Assembly: GCF_026213295.1 (NCBI RefSeq)
Contig: NC_079415.1
Span: forward strand, 23,879,847-23,943,846
Direction of reading: 5' to 3'
From: Gadus chalcogrammus
Taxonomy: Eukaryota > Chordata > Actinopteri > Gadiformes > Gadidae
Length of the DNA stretch: 64,000 bases
Shown here: positions 12,335 to 26,437 of the stretch, in pieces
Layout of the letters: each line of letters starts with the position of its first letter
Position numbering within the stretch: position 1 is the stretch's first letter
The notes under the pieces: generated by a model
Databases searched by the model: none
Told to the model about the DNA's origin: nothing
The model's input: the letters and a program-made list of their open reading frames with translations, nothing else
Program-made: the position numbers and the translations under genes

Positions 12335-13592
12335 ATAATTAATGAAGACGTGTTTTAACTCCTCTCTCTTCCCATGAGTACATTTAAAACTTATTTTCAA
12401 TGTATGATGATACTGTCAGACCTCCCCATATAGCTTATAAATCATTTCTCATGGCAACATCAGAACTTGGCCGCCATGTTGAAAGTTGTTAAAATCAGCT
12501 GTACATTTCCACAGGCCACAAATTATGTCCAATCTTCAAACTTGGCATATATGATCTTCCGACCAAGTTGAACAAATATGTCAAACAGCTTTCTCAAATT
12601 CAAAACCGTTTGGCCGTGACAGCCAATCAAACTTGACGGCAAAGCAGCCAAACAGGAAGTAAGCCTGTTCTCAGCACTTCTTTAACATATCATAGCCAAA
12701 CTTGGTACATAGACCTCAGGGGCACGTCAAACAGAAAGTGAGCTCATATCTCTGCAAGGCCTTCATGCATCCAAACCAAACTTGGCTCATAGTCTTATGA
12801 CCCTATCCTGATGATCCCCAAATAATTTGGTGTGATTTGACTTTTAGGGGTGAGTTGTTAGCAGAAAGTCTATTCCAGCCCTTAGAAAGCAACTTCAATG
12901 TATTTTAATTGTGAATTACCTTTTGCCAATAATTTTCATTATCAGTAAAATCGAATCATATGCATTTTTTCATGGTCATATCATATACTGTGTTACATAA
13001 AACATATCAATCATATTCAATCATCATGTAAATCTGACATACAGCATACAATCAGAACCCTTCATTTATATCAATGTCAGTTGCGCTGAACAGTGCTCAT
13101 TAATGGGTAGACACTGCACTCGTGTGGCGACAAGCGGTACTTAATGTATAATGCAACAATGACTATATTTACCATTCCGCCCACTTACAATATAAACTGC
13201 AATTCCCTATGGATTAGATGCTTCACGAACCACCTCCAGAACGGATGCTTGTTAACATTGTGTCTCTTTTAGGGATATTGTTCAGAATACCCCTATGTAT
13301 TTGTGACATTTGTTCTGTCAGGCAGACTGTATTGCGCCCTTACCTCTAGGTGGGGTAATTTTCCCATTTGGTAAACATTGACGCGTACTCACATAATGCT
13401 CATCCCACTGGCTGTCAGTATTACAGATTACCGAGACGGTCGTCATGCAGCCACCTAGCCGATTACGTCCGTCCAGCAAAATTAGTTTATCAAGTCCCAT
13501 TATGCTTGACCCCCACAATGCTGCTCGCAGCTATATTTATTATTGGTGTGAATGCTGCAAGCATTCACATCTTTGAAATCCTACAAATTTAA

Positions 13593-16035
13593 TTGGTGTG
13601 AATGCTGTAGCATTCACAGCTTTGAAATCCTACATATTTATTTTTCATCTTATTATTCCGCCACTTTTTCTGCAAGCATCTCCTTCGCCATACTTCAACG
13701 TAGAAACATCATTCAAACATTAAAACGTTCAGCTCCATTAGTAGTATTATGCTATTATTTTTCTAATTGATATTCTTCATAATTCCCGAGATATTCAACT
13801 TTATTCACCGAAAATTGCCCCATTCATTCCTATTGGAAAATTCAAAAAACGCTGATTCATCCTTGATCCGATTCAACCCTTCCAACATTTAAACCTTCAT
13901 AACTTGGTCAAATTTCAACCGTTTAGCATCATTCACAGAATTAAACAGATCTACACATTTGTATCTTCAATAATCTTCAAACAGAATTTCGATATCATTT
14001 ATAGTTTTTTCAGATTCACAGTTTTAGTTTTAATTCCGGATTCGTTTTCAGTTGCTCTCACTCTAACCGTTTGCCATGGCAACAGCTCGTTGACCAATCA
14101 GTAGTCTCCAACTGTCGATATTCAAATGAGGCTGATTCATCCTTGACTCGATTCAACCCTTCCAACATTCAAACCTTCATAACTTGGTCAAATTTCAACC
14201 GTTTACCATCATTCAAAGAATTAAACAGATTTACACATTTGTCTCTTCAATAATATTCAAACATAATTTCGATATCATTTATAGTTTTTTGAGATTCACA
14301 GTTTTAGCTTGATTCGTTAACCGTTTTCCACAGCTGTTGCTCGTTGACAATCAGTGGCGAGCGCACCACTCTGGAGTCTGGTTAAAGCCAGTGTGGTGGA
14401 GGGTAGTGTAGTCTTTGTCATGGACTACAACAATGGACGTTAGCAGTGACGTTAGAGTTGACGTTAGCGCGGACGTTAGCGCTGACGTTAGCTCCGACGT
14501 TAGTGTGGACGTTAGCGTTGACGTTAGCGTTAGCGCAGACGTTAGCATTAGCGCTAAAGTTAGCATTGACGGTACCATTAGCGTTGACGTTAGCATTAGC
14601 ACTGAAGTTAGCATTAGCGCTGAAGTTAGCATTAGCGCTGAGTTAGCATTGACGTTACCGTTAGAGTTGACGTTACCGTTAGCCCTGACGTTAGCATTAG
14701 CGCTGAATTAGCATTGACGTTAGCATTAGCGCTAACGTTGGAGTTGACGTTATCCCTGACGGTAGCATTAGCACTGAAGTTAGCGTTGACGTTAGAGTTA
14801 GCATTAGCGCTGAATTAGTATTGGCGTTAGCGTTAGCGCTAAAGTTAGGATTGACGTTACCATAAGCGCTGACGTTAGCGTTGACGTTAGCGTTAGCGCT
14901 GACATTTGAGTTGACCTTAGCGTTAGCGCTGAGGTTAGCTTTCAAACATTAAAACGTTCAGCTGCATTAGTACCATCTTGCTATTATATTTCCTAGATTC
15001 AGCGTCTTCATTCTACAGGCTTCATTCTACCTTCAAAATGTTCAGCAGATTTCCTAGATTCAGCGTCTTCATTCTACAGGCTTCATTCTACCTTCAAAAT
15101 GTTCAGCAGATTTCCTAGATTCAGCGTCTTCATTCTACAGGCTTCATTCTACCTTCAAAATGTTCAGCAGATTTCCTAGATTCAGCGTCTTCATTCTACA
15201 GGCTTCATTCTACCTCCAAAATGTTCAGCAGATTTCCTAGATTCAGCGTCTTCATTCTACAGGCTTCATTCTACCTTCAAAATGTTCAGCAGATTTCCTA
15301 GATTCAGGGTATTGATTCAACATGCAGCTTCAGCAGTAGAGCGGAGCATTTCAGCGTCAGCCGACATTAGCATTCAACTCATTCATAGTTCATTCTACAG
15401 ACTTCATTCTACCTTCAAAATGTTCAGCAGATTTCCTAGATTCAGGGTATTGATTCTACAGGCTTCATTCTACCTTCAAAATGTTCAGCAGATTTCCTAG
15501 ATTCAGGGTATTGATTCAGCATTCAGCTTCAGCAGTAGAGCGGAGCATTTCAGCGTCAGCAGACTTTAGCAGTATGACTTCAAAACCATTCAACTCATTC
15601 ATAGTTCATTCTACAGACTTCATTCTACCTTCAAAATGTTCAGCAGATTTCCTAGATTCAGGGTATTGATTCTACAGGCTTCATTCTACCTTCAAAATGT
15701 TCAGCAGATTTCCTAGATTCAGCGTATTCATTCTACAGACTTCATTCTACCTTCAAAATGTTCAGCAGATGTCCTAGATTCATTGTAACGATTCTTCAAC
15801 GTGCAGCTTCAGCAGTAGAGCGGAGCATTTCAGCGTCAGCAGACTTTAGCAGTATGACTTCAAAACCATTCAACTCATTCATAGTTCATTCTACAGACTT
15901 CATTCTACATTCAAAATGTTCAGCAGATGTCCTAGATTCATTGTAACGATTCTTCAACGTGCAGCTTCAGCAGTAGAGCGGAGCATTTCAGCGTTAGCAT
16001 TCACACCGCAATACCTTCAGGGATTGCAATTCTAG
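13593..16035 (+). mobile_element. array unit 1 (full length)
   Basis: It starts with TTGGTGTGAATG and ends CTAG at 16032-16035. A spare 50-bp copy of the 5-prime end precedes it (13543-13592). Hexamer array about 14443-14940; 61-bp array about 14988-15960. Confidence 0.65.
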
Positions 16036-18700
16036 TTGGTGTGAATGCTGTAGCATTCACAGCTTTGAAATCCTACATATTTATTTTTCATCTTATTATT
16101 CCGCCACTTTTTCTGCAAGCATCTCCTTCGCCATACTTCAACGTAGAAACATCATTCAAACATTAAAACGTTCAGCTCCATTAGTAGTATTATGCTATTA
16201 TTTTTCTCATTGATATTATTCATAATTCCCGAGATATTCAACTTTATTCACCGAAAATTACCCCATTCACTCCCATTCAAAATTCAAAAAACGCTGATTC
16301 ACCCTTCATCCGATTCAACCCTTCCAACATTCAAACCTTCATAACTTGGTCAAATTTCAACCGTTTACCATCATTCAAAGAATTAAACAGATCTACACAT
16401 TTGTATCTTCAATAATCTTCAAACAGAATTTCGATATCATTTATAGTTTTTTCAGATTCACAGTTTTAGTTTTAATTCCGGATTCGTTTTCAGTTGCTCT
16501 CACTCTAACCGTTTGCCATGGCAACAGCTCGTTGACCAATCAGTGGTCTCCAACAGTCGATATTCAAATGAGGCTGATTCATCCTTGACTCGATTCAACC
16601 CTTCCAACATTCAAACCTTCATAACTTGGTCAAATTTCAACCGTTTACCATCATTCAAAGAATTAAACAGATTTACACATTTGTCTCTTCAATAATATTC
16701 AAACATAATTTCGATATCATTTATAGTTTTTTGAGATTCAGTTTTAGTTTTATTCCGGATTCGTTAACCGTTTGCCACAGCTGTTGCTTGTTGACAATCA
16801 GTGGCGAGCACACCACTCTGGAGTCTGGTTAAAGTCAGTGTGGTGGAGGGTAGTGTAGTCTTTGTCATGGACTACAACAATGGACATTAGCAGCGACGTT
16901 AGAGTTGACGTTAGCGCTGATGTTAGCGCTGATGTTAGCGCTGACGTTAGCTCTGACGTTAGTGTTGACGTTAGCATTAGCGCAGATTTTAGCATTAGCG
17001 CTAAAGTTAGCATTGACGGTACCATGAGTGCTGACGTTAGCGTTAACGTTAGCATTAGCACTGAAGTTAGCATTAGGGCTGAAGTTAGCATTAGCGCTGA
17101 AGTTAGCATTAGCGCTGAGTTAGCATTGACGTTACCGTTAGAGTTGACGTTACCGTTAGCCCTGACGTTAGCATTAGCGCTGAATTAGCATTGACGTTAG
17201 CATTAGCGCTAACGTTGGAGTTGACGTTATCCCTGACGGTAGCATTAGCACTGAAGTTAGCGTTGACGTTGGCGTTGACGTTAGCGTTAGCATTAGCGCT
17301 GAATTAGCATTGACGTTAGCGTTAGCGCTAAAGTTAGGATTGATTTACCATAAGCGCTGACATAGCGTTGACGTTAGCGTTAGCGCTGACATTTGAGTTG
17401 ACCTTAGCGTTAGCGCTGAGGTTAGCATTCAAACATTAAAACGTTCAGCTGCATTAGTACCATCTTGCTATTATATTTCCTAGATTCAGCGTCTTCATTC
17501 TACAGGCTTCATTCTACCTTCAAAATGTTCAGCAGATTTCCTAGATTCAGCGTCTTCATTCTACAGGCTTCATTCTACCTTCAAAATGTTCAGCAGATTT
17601 CCTAGATTCAGCGTCTTCATTCTACAGGCTTCATTCTACCTTCAAAATGTTCAGCAGATTTCCTAGATTCAGCGTCTTCATTCTACAGGCTTCATTCTAC
17701 CTTCAAAATGTTCAGCAGATTTCCTAGATTCAGGGTATTGATTCAACATGCAGCTTCAGCAGTAGAGCGGAGCATTTCAACGTCAGCCGACTTTAGCATT
17801 CAACTCATTCATAGTTCATTCTACAGACTTCATTCTACCTTCAAAATGTTCAGCAGATTTCCTAGATTCAGGGTATTGATTCTACAGGCTTCATTCTACC
17901 TTCAAAATGTTCATCAGATTTCCTAGATTCAGCGTCTTCATTCTACAGGCTTCATTCTACCTTCAAAATGTTCAGCAGATTTCCTAGATTCAGGGTATTG
18001 ATTCAACATGCAGCTTCAGCAGTAGAGCGGAGCATTTCAGCGTCAGCCGACTTTAGCATTCAACTCATTCATAGTTCATTCTACAGGCTTCATTCTACCT
18101 TCAAAATGTTCAGCAGATTTCCTAGATTCAGCGTCTTCATTCTACAGGCTTCATTCTACCTTCAAAATGTTCAGCAGATTTCCTAGATTCAGCGTCTTCA
18201 TTCTACAGGCTTCATTCTACCTTCAAAATGTTCAGCAGATTTCCTAGATTCAGCGTATTGATTCAACATGCAGCTTCAGCAGTAGAGCGGAGCATTTCAG
18301 CGTCAGCCGACTTTAGCATTCAACTCATTCATAGTTCATTCTACAGACTTCATTCTACCTTCAAAATGTTCAGCAGATTTCCTAGATTCAGGGTATTGAT
18401 TCTACAGGCTTCATTCTACCTTCAAAATGTTCAGCAGATTTCCTAGATTCAGGGTATTGATTCAACATTCAGCTTCAGCAGTAGAGCGGAGCATTTCAGC
18501 GTCAGCAGACTTTAGCAGTATGACTTCAAAACCATTAAACTCATTCATAGTTCATTCTACAGACTTCATTCTACATTCAAAATGTTCAGCAGATGTCCTA
18601 GATTCATTGTAACAATTCTTCAACGTGCAGCTTCAGCAGTAGAGCGGAGCATTTCAGCTTAGCATTCACACCGCAATACCTTCAGGGATTGCAATTCTAG
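16036..18700 (+). mobile_element. array unit 2 (full length, twin of unit 5)
   Basis: It begins directly after the CTAG of unit 1 with no spacer. Hexamer array about 16885-17430; 61-bp array about 17477-18610. It is nearly identical to unit 5, 6882 bp downstream. Confidence 0.65.
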
Positions 18701-21046
18701 TTTTATAATTATTATTATTCCGCCACTTTTTCTACGAGCGACTCCTTCAACATACTTCAACGTAGAAACATCATTCAAACATTAAAACGTTCAGCTCCAT
18801 TAGTAGTATTATGCTATTATTTTTCTCATTGATATTCTTCATAATTCCCGAGATATTCAACGTTATTCACCGAAAATTCCCCCATTCACTCCCATTCAAA
18901 TTTCAAAAAACGCTGATTCACCCTTCATCCGATTCAACACTTCCAACATTCAAACGTTCATAACTTGGTCAAATTTCAACCGTTTACCATCATTCAAAGA
19001 ATTAAACAGATCTACACATTTGTATCTTCAATAATCTTCAAACAGAATTTCGATATCATTTATAGTTTTTTCAGATTCACAGTTTTAGTTTTATTCCGGA
19101 TTCGTTTTCAGTTGCTCTCACTCTAACCGTTTGCCATGGCAACAGCTCATTGACCAATCAGTGGTCTCTAACATTCAATATTCAAATGAGGCTGATTCAT
19201 CCTTGATCCGATTCAACCCTTCCAACATTCAAACCTTCATAACTTGGTCAAATTTCAACCGTTTACCATCATTCAAAGAATTAAACAGATTTACACATTT
19301 GTCTCTTCAATAATATTCAAACATAATTTCGATATCATTTATAGTTTTTTGAGATTCACAGTTTTAGTTTTATTCCGGATTCGTTAACCGTTTGCAACAG
19401 CTGTTGCTTGTTGACAATCAGTGGCGAGCACACCACTTTGGAGTCTGGTTAAAGTCAGTGTGGTGGAGGGTAGTGTAGTCTTTGTCATGGACTACAACAA
19501 TGGACGTTAGCAGTGACGTTAGAGTTGACGTTAGCGCTGACGTTAGCGCTGACGTTAATGTTGACGTTAGCGTTAGCGCAGACGTTAGCATTAGCGCTAA
19601 AGTTAGCATTGACGGTACCATAAGCGCTGACGTTAGCGTTGACGTTAGCATTAGCACTGAAGTTAGCATTAGCGCTGAAGCTAGCATTAGCGCTGAAGTT
19701 AGCATTAGCGCTGAGTTAGCATTGACGTTACCGTTAGAGTTGACGTTAGCATTAGCGCTGAATTAGCATTGACGTTAGCATTAGCGCTAACGTTGGAGTT
19801 GACGTTATCCCTGACGGTAGCATTAGCACTGAAGTTAGCGTTGACGTTAGCATTAGCATTAGCGCTGAATTAGCATTGACGTTAGCGTTAGCGCTAAAGT
19901 TAGGATTGACGTTACCATAAGCGCTGACGTAAGCGTTGACGTTAGCGTTAGCGCTGACATTTGAGTTGACCTTAGCGTTAGCGCTGAGGTTAGCATTCAA
20001 ACATTAAAACATTCAGCTGCATTAGTACCATCTTGCTATTATATTTCCTAGATTCAGCGTCTTCATTCTGCAGGCTTCATTCTACCTTCAAAATGTTCAG
20101 CAGATTTCCTGGATTCAGCGTCTTCATTCTACAGGCGTCATTCTACCTTCAAAATGTTCATCAGATTTCCTAGATTCAGCGTCTTCATTCTACAGGCTTC
20201 ATTCTACCTTCAAAATGTTCAGCAGATTTCCTAGATTCAGGGTATTGATTCAACATTCAGCTTCAGCAGTAGAGCGGAGCATTTCAGCGAAAGCAGACTT
20301 CAGCAGTAGGACTTCAAAACCATTCAACTCATTCATAATTCATTCTACAGACTTCATTCTACCTTCAAAATGTTCAGCAGATTTCCTAGATTCAGCGTCT
20401 TCATTCTACAGGCTTCATTCTACCTTCAAAATGTTCAGCAGATTTCCTAGATTCAGCGTCTTCATTCTACAGGCTTCATTCTACCTTCAAAATGTTCAGC
20501 TGATTTCCTAGATTCAGGGTATTGATTCAACATTCAGCTTCAGCAGTAGAGCGGAGCATTTCAGCGTCAGCAGACTTTAGCAGTATGACTTCAAAACCAT
20601 TCAACTCATTCATAGTTCATTCTACAGACTTCATTCTACCTTCAAAATGTTCAGCAGATTTCCTAGATTCAGGGTATTGATTCTACAGGCTTCATTCTAT
20701 CTTCAAAATGTTCAGCAGTTTTCCTAGATTCAGCGTATTCATTCTACAGACTTCATTCTACCTTCAAAATGTTCAGCAGATGTCCTAGATTCATTGCAAC
20801 GATTCTTCAACGTGCAGCTTCAGCAGTAGAGCGGAGCATTTCAGCGTCAGCAGACTTTAGCAGGATGACTTCAAAACCATTCAACTGATTCATAGTTCAT
20901 TCTACAAACTTCATTCTACATTCAAAATGTTCAGCAGATGTCCTAGATTCAGGGTATTGAATCTTCAACGTGCAGCTTCAGCAGTAGAGCGGAGCATTTC
21001 AGCGTTAGCATTCACACCGCAATACCTTCAGGGATTGCAATTCTAG
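18701..21046 (+). mobile_element. array unit 3 (5-prime hairpin missing)
   Basis: It starts with TTTTATAATTATTATTATTC, so it lacks the first 80-90 bases including the hairpin. Hexamer array about 19503-20000; 61-bp array about 20045-20960; ends CTAG at 21043-21046. Confidence 0.6.
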
Positions 21047-22867
21047 TTATTATTCCGCCACTTTTTCTACGCGCGACTCCTTCAACATACTTCAACGTAG
21101 AAACATCATTCAAACATTAAAACGTTCAGCTCTATTAGTTCTATTGTGCTATTATTTCTCTCATTGATATTCTTCATAATTCCCGAGATATTCAACTTTA
21201 TTCACCGAAAATTGCCCCATTCACTCCCATTCAAAATTCAAAAACGCTGATTCACCCTTCATCCGATTCAACACTTCCAACATTCAAACCTTCATAACTT
21301 GGTCAAATTTCAACCGTTTACCATCATTCAAAGAATGTAACAGATCTACACATTTGTATCTTCAATAATCTTCAAACAGAATTTCGATATCATTTATAGT
21401 TTTTTCAGATTCACAGTTTTAGTTTTAATTCCGGATTTGTTTCCAGTTGCTCTCACTCTAACCGTTTGCCATGGCAACAGCTCGTTGACCAATCAGTGGT
21501 CTCTAAAATTCAATATCCAAATGAGGCTGATTCATCCTTGATCCGATTCAACCCTTCCAACATTCAAACCTTCATAACTTGGTCAAATTTCAACCGTTTA
21601 CCATCATTCAAAGAATTAAACAGATTTACACATTTGTCTCTTCAATAATATTCAAACATAATTTCGATATCATTTATAGTTTTTTGAGATTCACAGTTTT
21701 AGTTTTATTCCGGATTCGTTAACCGTTTGCCACAGCTGTTGCTTGTTGACAATCAGTGGCGAGCACACCACTTTGGAGTCTGGTTAAAGTCAGTGTGGTG
21801 GAGGGTAGTGTAGTCTTTGTCATGGACTACAACAATGGACGTTAGCAGTGACGTTAGAGTTGACGTTAGCGCAGACGTTAGCTCCGACGTTAGCTCTGAC
21901 GTTAGCGTTAGCTCAGACGTTAGCATTAGCGCTAAAGTTAGCATTGACGTACCATTAGCGCTGACGTTAGCGTTGACGTTAGCATTAGCACTGAAGTTAG
22001 CATTAGCACTGAAATTAGCATTAGCGCTGAAGTTAGCATTAGCGCTGAGTTAGCATTGACGTTTCCGTTAGAGTTGACGTTAGCGCGGACGTTAGCGTTG
22101 ACGTTAGTGTTGACGTTAGCGTTGACGTAAGCGTTAGCGCAGACGTTAGCATTAGCGCTAAAGTTAGCATTGACGGTACCATTAGCGCTGACGTTAGCGT
22201 TGACGTTAGCATTAGCACTGAAGTTAGCATTAGCGCTGAAGTTAGCATTAGCGCTGAAGTTAGCATTAGCGCTGAGTTAGCATTTCCTAGATTCAGCGTC
22301 TTCATTCTACAGGCTTCATTCTACCTTCAAAATGTTCAGCAGATTTCCTAGATTCAGCGTCTTCATTCTACAGGCTTCATTCTACCTTCAAAATGTTCAT
22401 CAGATTTCCTAGATTCAGCGTCTTCATTCTACAGGCTTCATTCTACCTTCAAAATGTTCAGCAGATTTCCTAGATTCAGGGTATTGATTCAACATGCAGC
22501 TTCAGCAGTACTGCAGACTTTAGCAGTATGACTTCAAAACCATTCAACTCATTCATAGTTCATTCTACAGACTTCATTCTACATTCAAAATGTTCAGCAG
22601 ATGTCCTAGATTCATTGTAACGATTCTTCAACGTGCAGCTTCAGCAGTAGAGCGGAGCATTTCAGCGTCAGCAGACTTTAGCAGTATGACTTCAAAACCA
22701 TTCAACTCATTCATAGTTCATTCTACAGACTTCATTCTACATTCAAAATGTTCAGCAGATGTCCTAGATTCATTGCAACGATTCTTCAACGTGCAGCTTC
22801 AGCAGTAGAGCGGAGCATTTCAGCGTTAGCATTCACACCGCAATACCTTCAGGGATTGCAATTCTAG
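21047..22867 (+). mobile_element. array unit 4 (shortest, 5-prime hairpin missing)
   Basis: It begins TTATTATTCCGCC. The hexamer array (about 21838-22285) passes straight into the 61-bp array without the usual linker containing ACGTTCAGCTGCATTAGTAC. A block between 22510 and 22515 is also missing compared with other units. Confidence 0.6.
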
Positions 22868-25579
22868 TTGGTGTGAATGCTGCTAGCATTCACAGCTTTG
22901 ATATCCTACATATTTAATTGGTGTGAATGCTGTAGCATTCACAGCTTTGAAATCCTACATATTTATTTTTCATCTTATTATTCCGCCACTTTTTCTGCAA
23001 GCATCTCCTTCGCCATACTTCAACGTAGAAACATCATTCAAACATTAAAACGTTCAGCTCCATTAGTAGTATTATGCTATTATTTTTCTCATTGATATTA
23101 TTCATAATTCCCGAGATATTCAACTTTATTCACCGAAAATTGCCCCATTCACTCCCATTCAAAATTCAAAAAACGCTGATTCACCCTTCATCCGATTCAA
23201 CCCTTCCAACATTCAAACCTTCATAACTTGGTCAAATTTCAACCGTTTACCATCATTCAAAGAATTAAACAGATCTACACATTTGTATCTTCAATAATCT
23301 TCAAACAGAATTTCGATATCATTTATAGTTTTTTCAGATTCACAGTTTTAGTTTTAATTCCGGATTCGTTTTCAGTTGCTCTCACTCTAACCGTTTGCCA
23401 TGGCAACAGCTCGTTGACCAATCAGTGGTCTCCAACAGTCGATATTCAAATGAGGCTGATTCATCCTTGACTCGATTCAACCCTTCCAACATTCAAACCT
23501 TCATAACTTGGTCAAATTTCAACCGTTTACCATCATTCAAAGAATTAAACAGATTTACACATTTGTCTCTTCAATAATATTCAAACATAATTTCGATATC
23601 ATTTATAGTTTTTTGAGATTCACAGTTTTAGTTTTATTCCGGATTCGTTAACCGTTTGCCACAGCTGTTGCTTGTTGACAATCAGTGGCGAGCACACCAC
23701 TCTGGAGTCTGGTTAAAGTCAGTGTGGTGGAGGGTAGTGTAGTCTTTGTCATGGACTACAACAATGGACATTAGCAGCGACGTTAGAGTTGACGTTAGCG
23801 CTGATGTTAGCGCTGATGTTAGCGCTGACGTTAGCTCTGACGTTAGTGTTGACGTTAACGTTAGCGCAGATTTTAGCATTAGCGCTAAAGTTAGCATTGA
23901 CGGTACCATGAGTGCTGACGTTAGCGTTAACGTTAGCATTAGCACTGAAGTTAGCATTAGGGCTGAAGTTAGCATTAGCGCTGAAGTTAGCATTAGCGCT
24001 GAGTTAGCATTGACGTTACCGTTAGAGTTGACGTTACCGTTAGCCCTGACGTTAGCATTAGCGCTGAATTAGCATTGACGTTAGCATTAGCGCTAACGTT
24101 GGAGTTGACGTTATCCCTGACGGTAGCATTAGCACTGAAGTTAGCGTTGACGTTGGCGTTGACGTTAGCGTTAGCATTAGCGCTGAATTAGCATTGACGT
24201 TAGCGCTAAAGTTAGGATTGATTTACCATAAGCGCTGACATAGCGTTGACGTTAGCGTTAGCGCTGACATTTGAGTTGACCTTAGCGTTAGCGCTGAGGT
24301 TAGCATTCAAACATTAAAACGTTCAGCTGCATTAGTACCATCTTGCTATTATATTTCCTAGATTCAGCGTCTTCATTCTACAGGCTTCATTCTACCTTCA
24401 AAATGTTCAGCAGATTTCCTAGATTCAGCGTCTTCATTCTACAGGCTTCATTCTACCTTCAAAATGTTCAGCAGATTTCCTAGATTCAGCGTCTTCATTC
24501 TACAGGCTTCATTCTACCTTCAAAATGTTCAGCAGATTTCCTAGATTCAGCGTCTTCATTCTACAGGCTTCATTCTACCTTCAAAATGTTCAGCAGATTT
24601 CCTAGATTCAGGGTATTGATTCAACATGCAGCTTCAGCAGTAGAGCGGAGCATTTCAACGTCAGCCGACTTTAGCATTCAACTCATTCATAGTTCATTCT
24701 ACAGACTTCATTCTACCTTCAAAATGTTCAGCAGATTTCCTAGATTCAGGGTATTGATTCTACAGGCTTCATTCTACCTTCAAAATGTTCATCAGATTTC
24801 CTAGATTCAGCGTCTTCATTCTACAGGCTTCATTCTACCTTCAAAATGTTCAGCAGATTTCCTAGATTCAGGGTATTTATTCAACATGCAGCTTCAGCAG
24901 TAGAGCGGAGCATTTCAGCGTCAGCCGACTTTAGCATTCAACTCATTCATAGTTCATTCTACAGGCTTCATTCTACCTTCAAAATGTTCAGCAGATTTCC
25001 TAGATTCAGCGTCTTCATTCTACAGGCTTCATTCTACCTTCAAAATGTTCAGCAGATTTCCTAGATTCAGCGTCTTCATTCTACAGGCTTCATTCTACCT
25101 TCAAAATGTTCAGCAGATTTCCTAGATTCAGCGTATTGATTCAACATGCAGCTTCAGCAGTAGAGCGGAGCATTTCAGCGTCAGCCGACTTTAGCATTCA
25201 ACTCATTCATAGTTCATTCTACAGACTTCATTCTACCTTCAAAATGTTCAGCAGATTTCCTAGATTCAGGGTATTGATTCTACAGGCTTCATTCTACCTT
25301 CAAAATGTTCAGCAGATTTCCTAGATTCAGGGTATTGATTCAACATTCAGCTTCAGCAGTAGAGCGGAGCATTTCAGCGTCAGCAGACTTTAGCAGTATG
25401 ACTTCAAAACCATTCAACTCATTCATAGTTCATTCTACAGACTTCATTCTACATTCAAAATGTTCAGCAGATGTCCTAGATTCATTGTAACAATTCTTCA
25501 ACGTGCAGCTTCAGCAGTAGAGCGGAGCATTTCAGCGTTAGCATTCACACCGCAATACCTTCAGGGATTGCAATTCTAG
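22868..25579 (+). mobile_element. array unit 5 (full length, twin of unit 2)
   Basis: It joins unit 4 exactly at CTAG/TTGGTGTG. Like unit 1 it carries an extra 49-bp copy of its own 5-prime end (22868-22917). Hexamer array about 23768-24307; 61-bp array about 24354-25490. Confidence 0.65.
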
Positions 25580-26437
25580 TTTTATAATTATTATTATTCC
25601 GCCACTTTTTCTACGAGCGACTCCTTCAACATACTTCAACGTAGAAACATCATTCAAACATTAAAACGTTCAGCTCCATTAGTAGTATTATGCTATTATT
25701 TTTCTCATTGATATTCTTCATAATTCCCGAGATATTCAACTTTATTCACCGAAAATTGCCCCATTCACTCCCATTCAAATTTCAAAAAACGCTGATTCAC
25801 CCTTCATCCGATTCAACACTTCCAACATTCAAACCTTCATAACTTGGTCAAATTTCAACCGTTTACCATCATTCAAAGAATTAAACAGATCTACACATTT
25901 GTATCTTCAATAATCTTCAAACAGAATTTCGATATCATTTATAGTTTTTTCAGATTCACAGTTTTAGTTTTAATTCCGGATTCGTTTTCAGTTGCTCTCA
26001 CTCTAACCGTTTGCCATGGCAACAGCTCGTTGACCAATCAGTGGTCTCCAACAGTCGATATTCAAATGAGGCTGATTCATCCTTGACTCGATTCAACCCT
26101 TCCAACATTCAAACCTTCATAACTTGTTCAAATTTCAACCGTTTACCATCATTCAAAGAATTAAACGGATCTACACATTCGGATCTTCAATAATATTCAA
26201 ACAGAATTTCGATATTATTTATAGTTTTTTGAGATTCACAGTTTTAGTTTTATTCCGGATTCGTTAACCATTTTCCACAGCTGTTGCTCGTTGACAATCA
26301 GTGGCGAGCGCACCACTCTGGAGTCTGGTTAAAGCCAGTGTGGTGGAGGGTAGTGTAGTCTTTGTCATGGACTACAACAATGGATGTTAGCAGTGACGTT
26401 AGAGTTGACGTTAGCGCGGACGTTAGCTCCGACGATA

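Larger units (their letters stand above)
11427..13540 (+). mobile_element. Helentron-like family 2 element, non-coding, with about 290-bp internal repeats
   Basis: The left end is GGGGGCCAAGCAGCGAAGCTGCGAG with hairpin GCAGC-GAA-GCTGC, inserted after TTATTATT. The right end holds hairpin GCTGC-TC-GCAGC before TATATTTATTATT. AGCTGCGAG near the start is repeated inverted near the end. Inside, the block starting GCCAATCAAATTTGACCG at 11896 recurs at about 12179 and, partly, at about 12620. No Rep or helicase frame is present, so it would be a non-autonomous (HINE-type) element. Class is inferred from the ends only. Confidence 0.5.
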
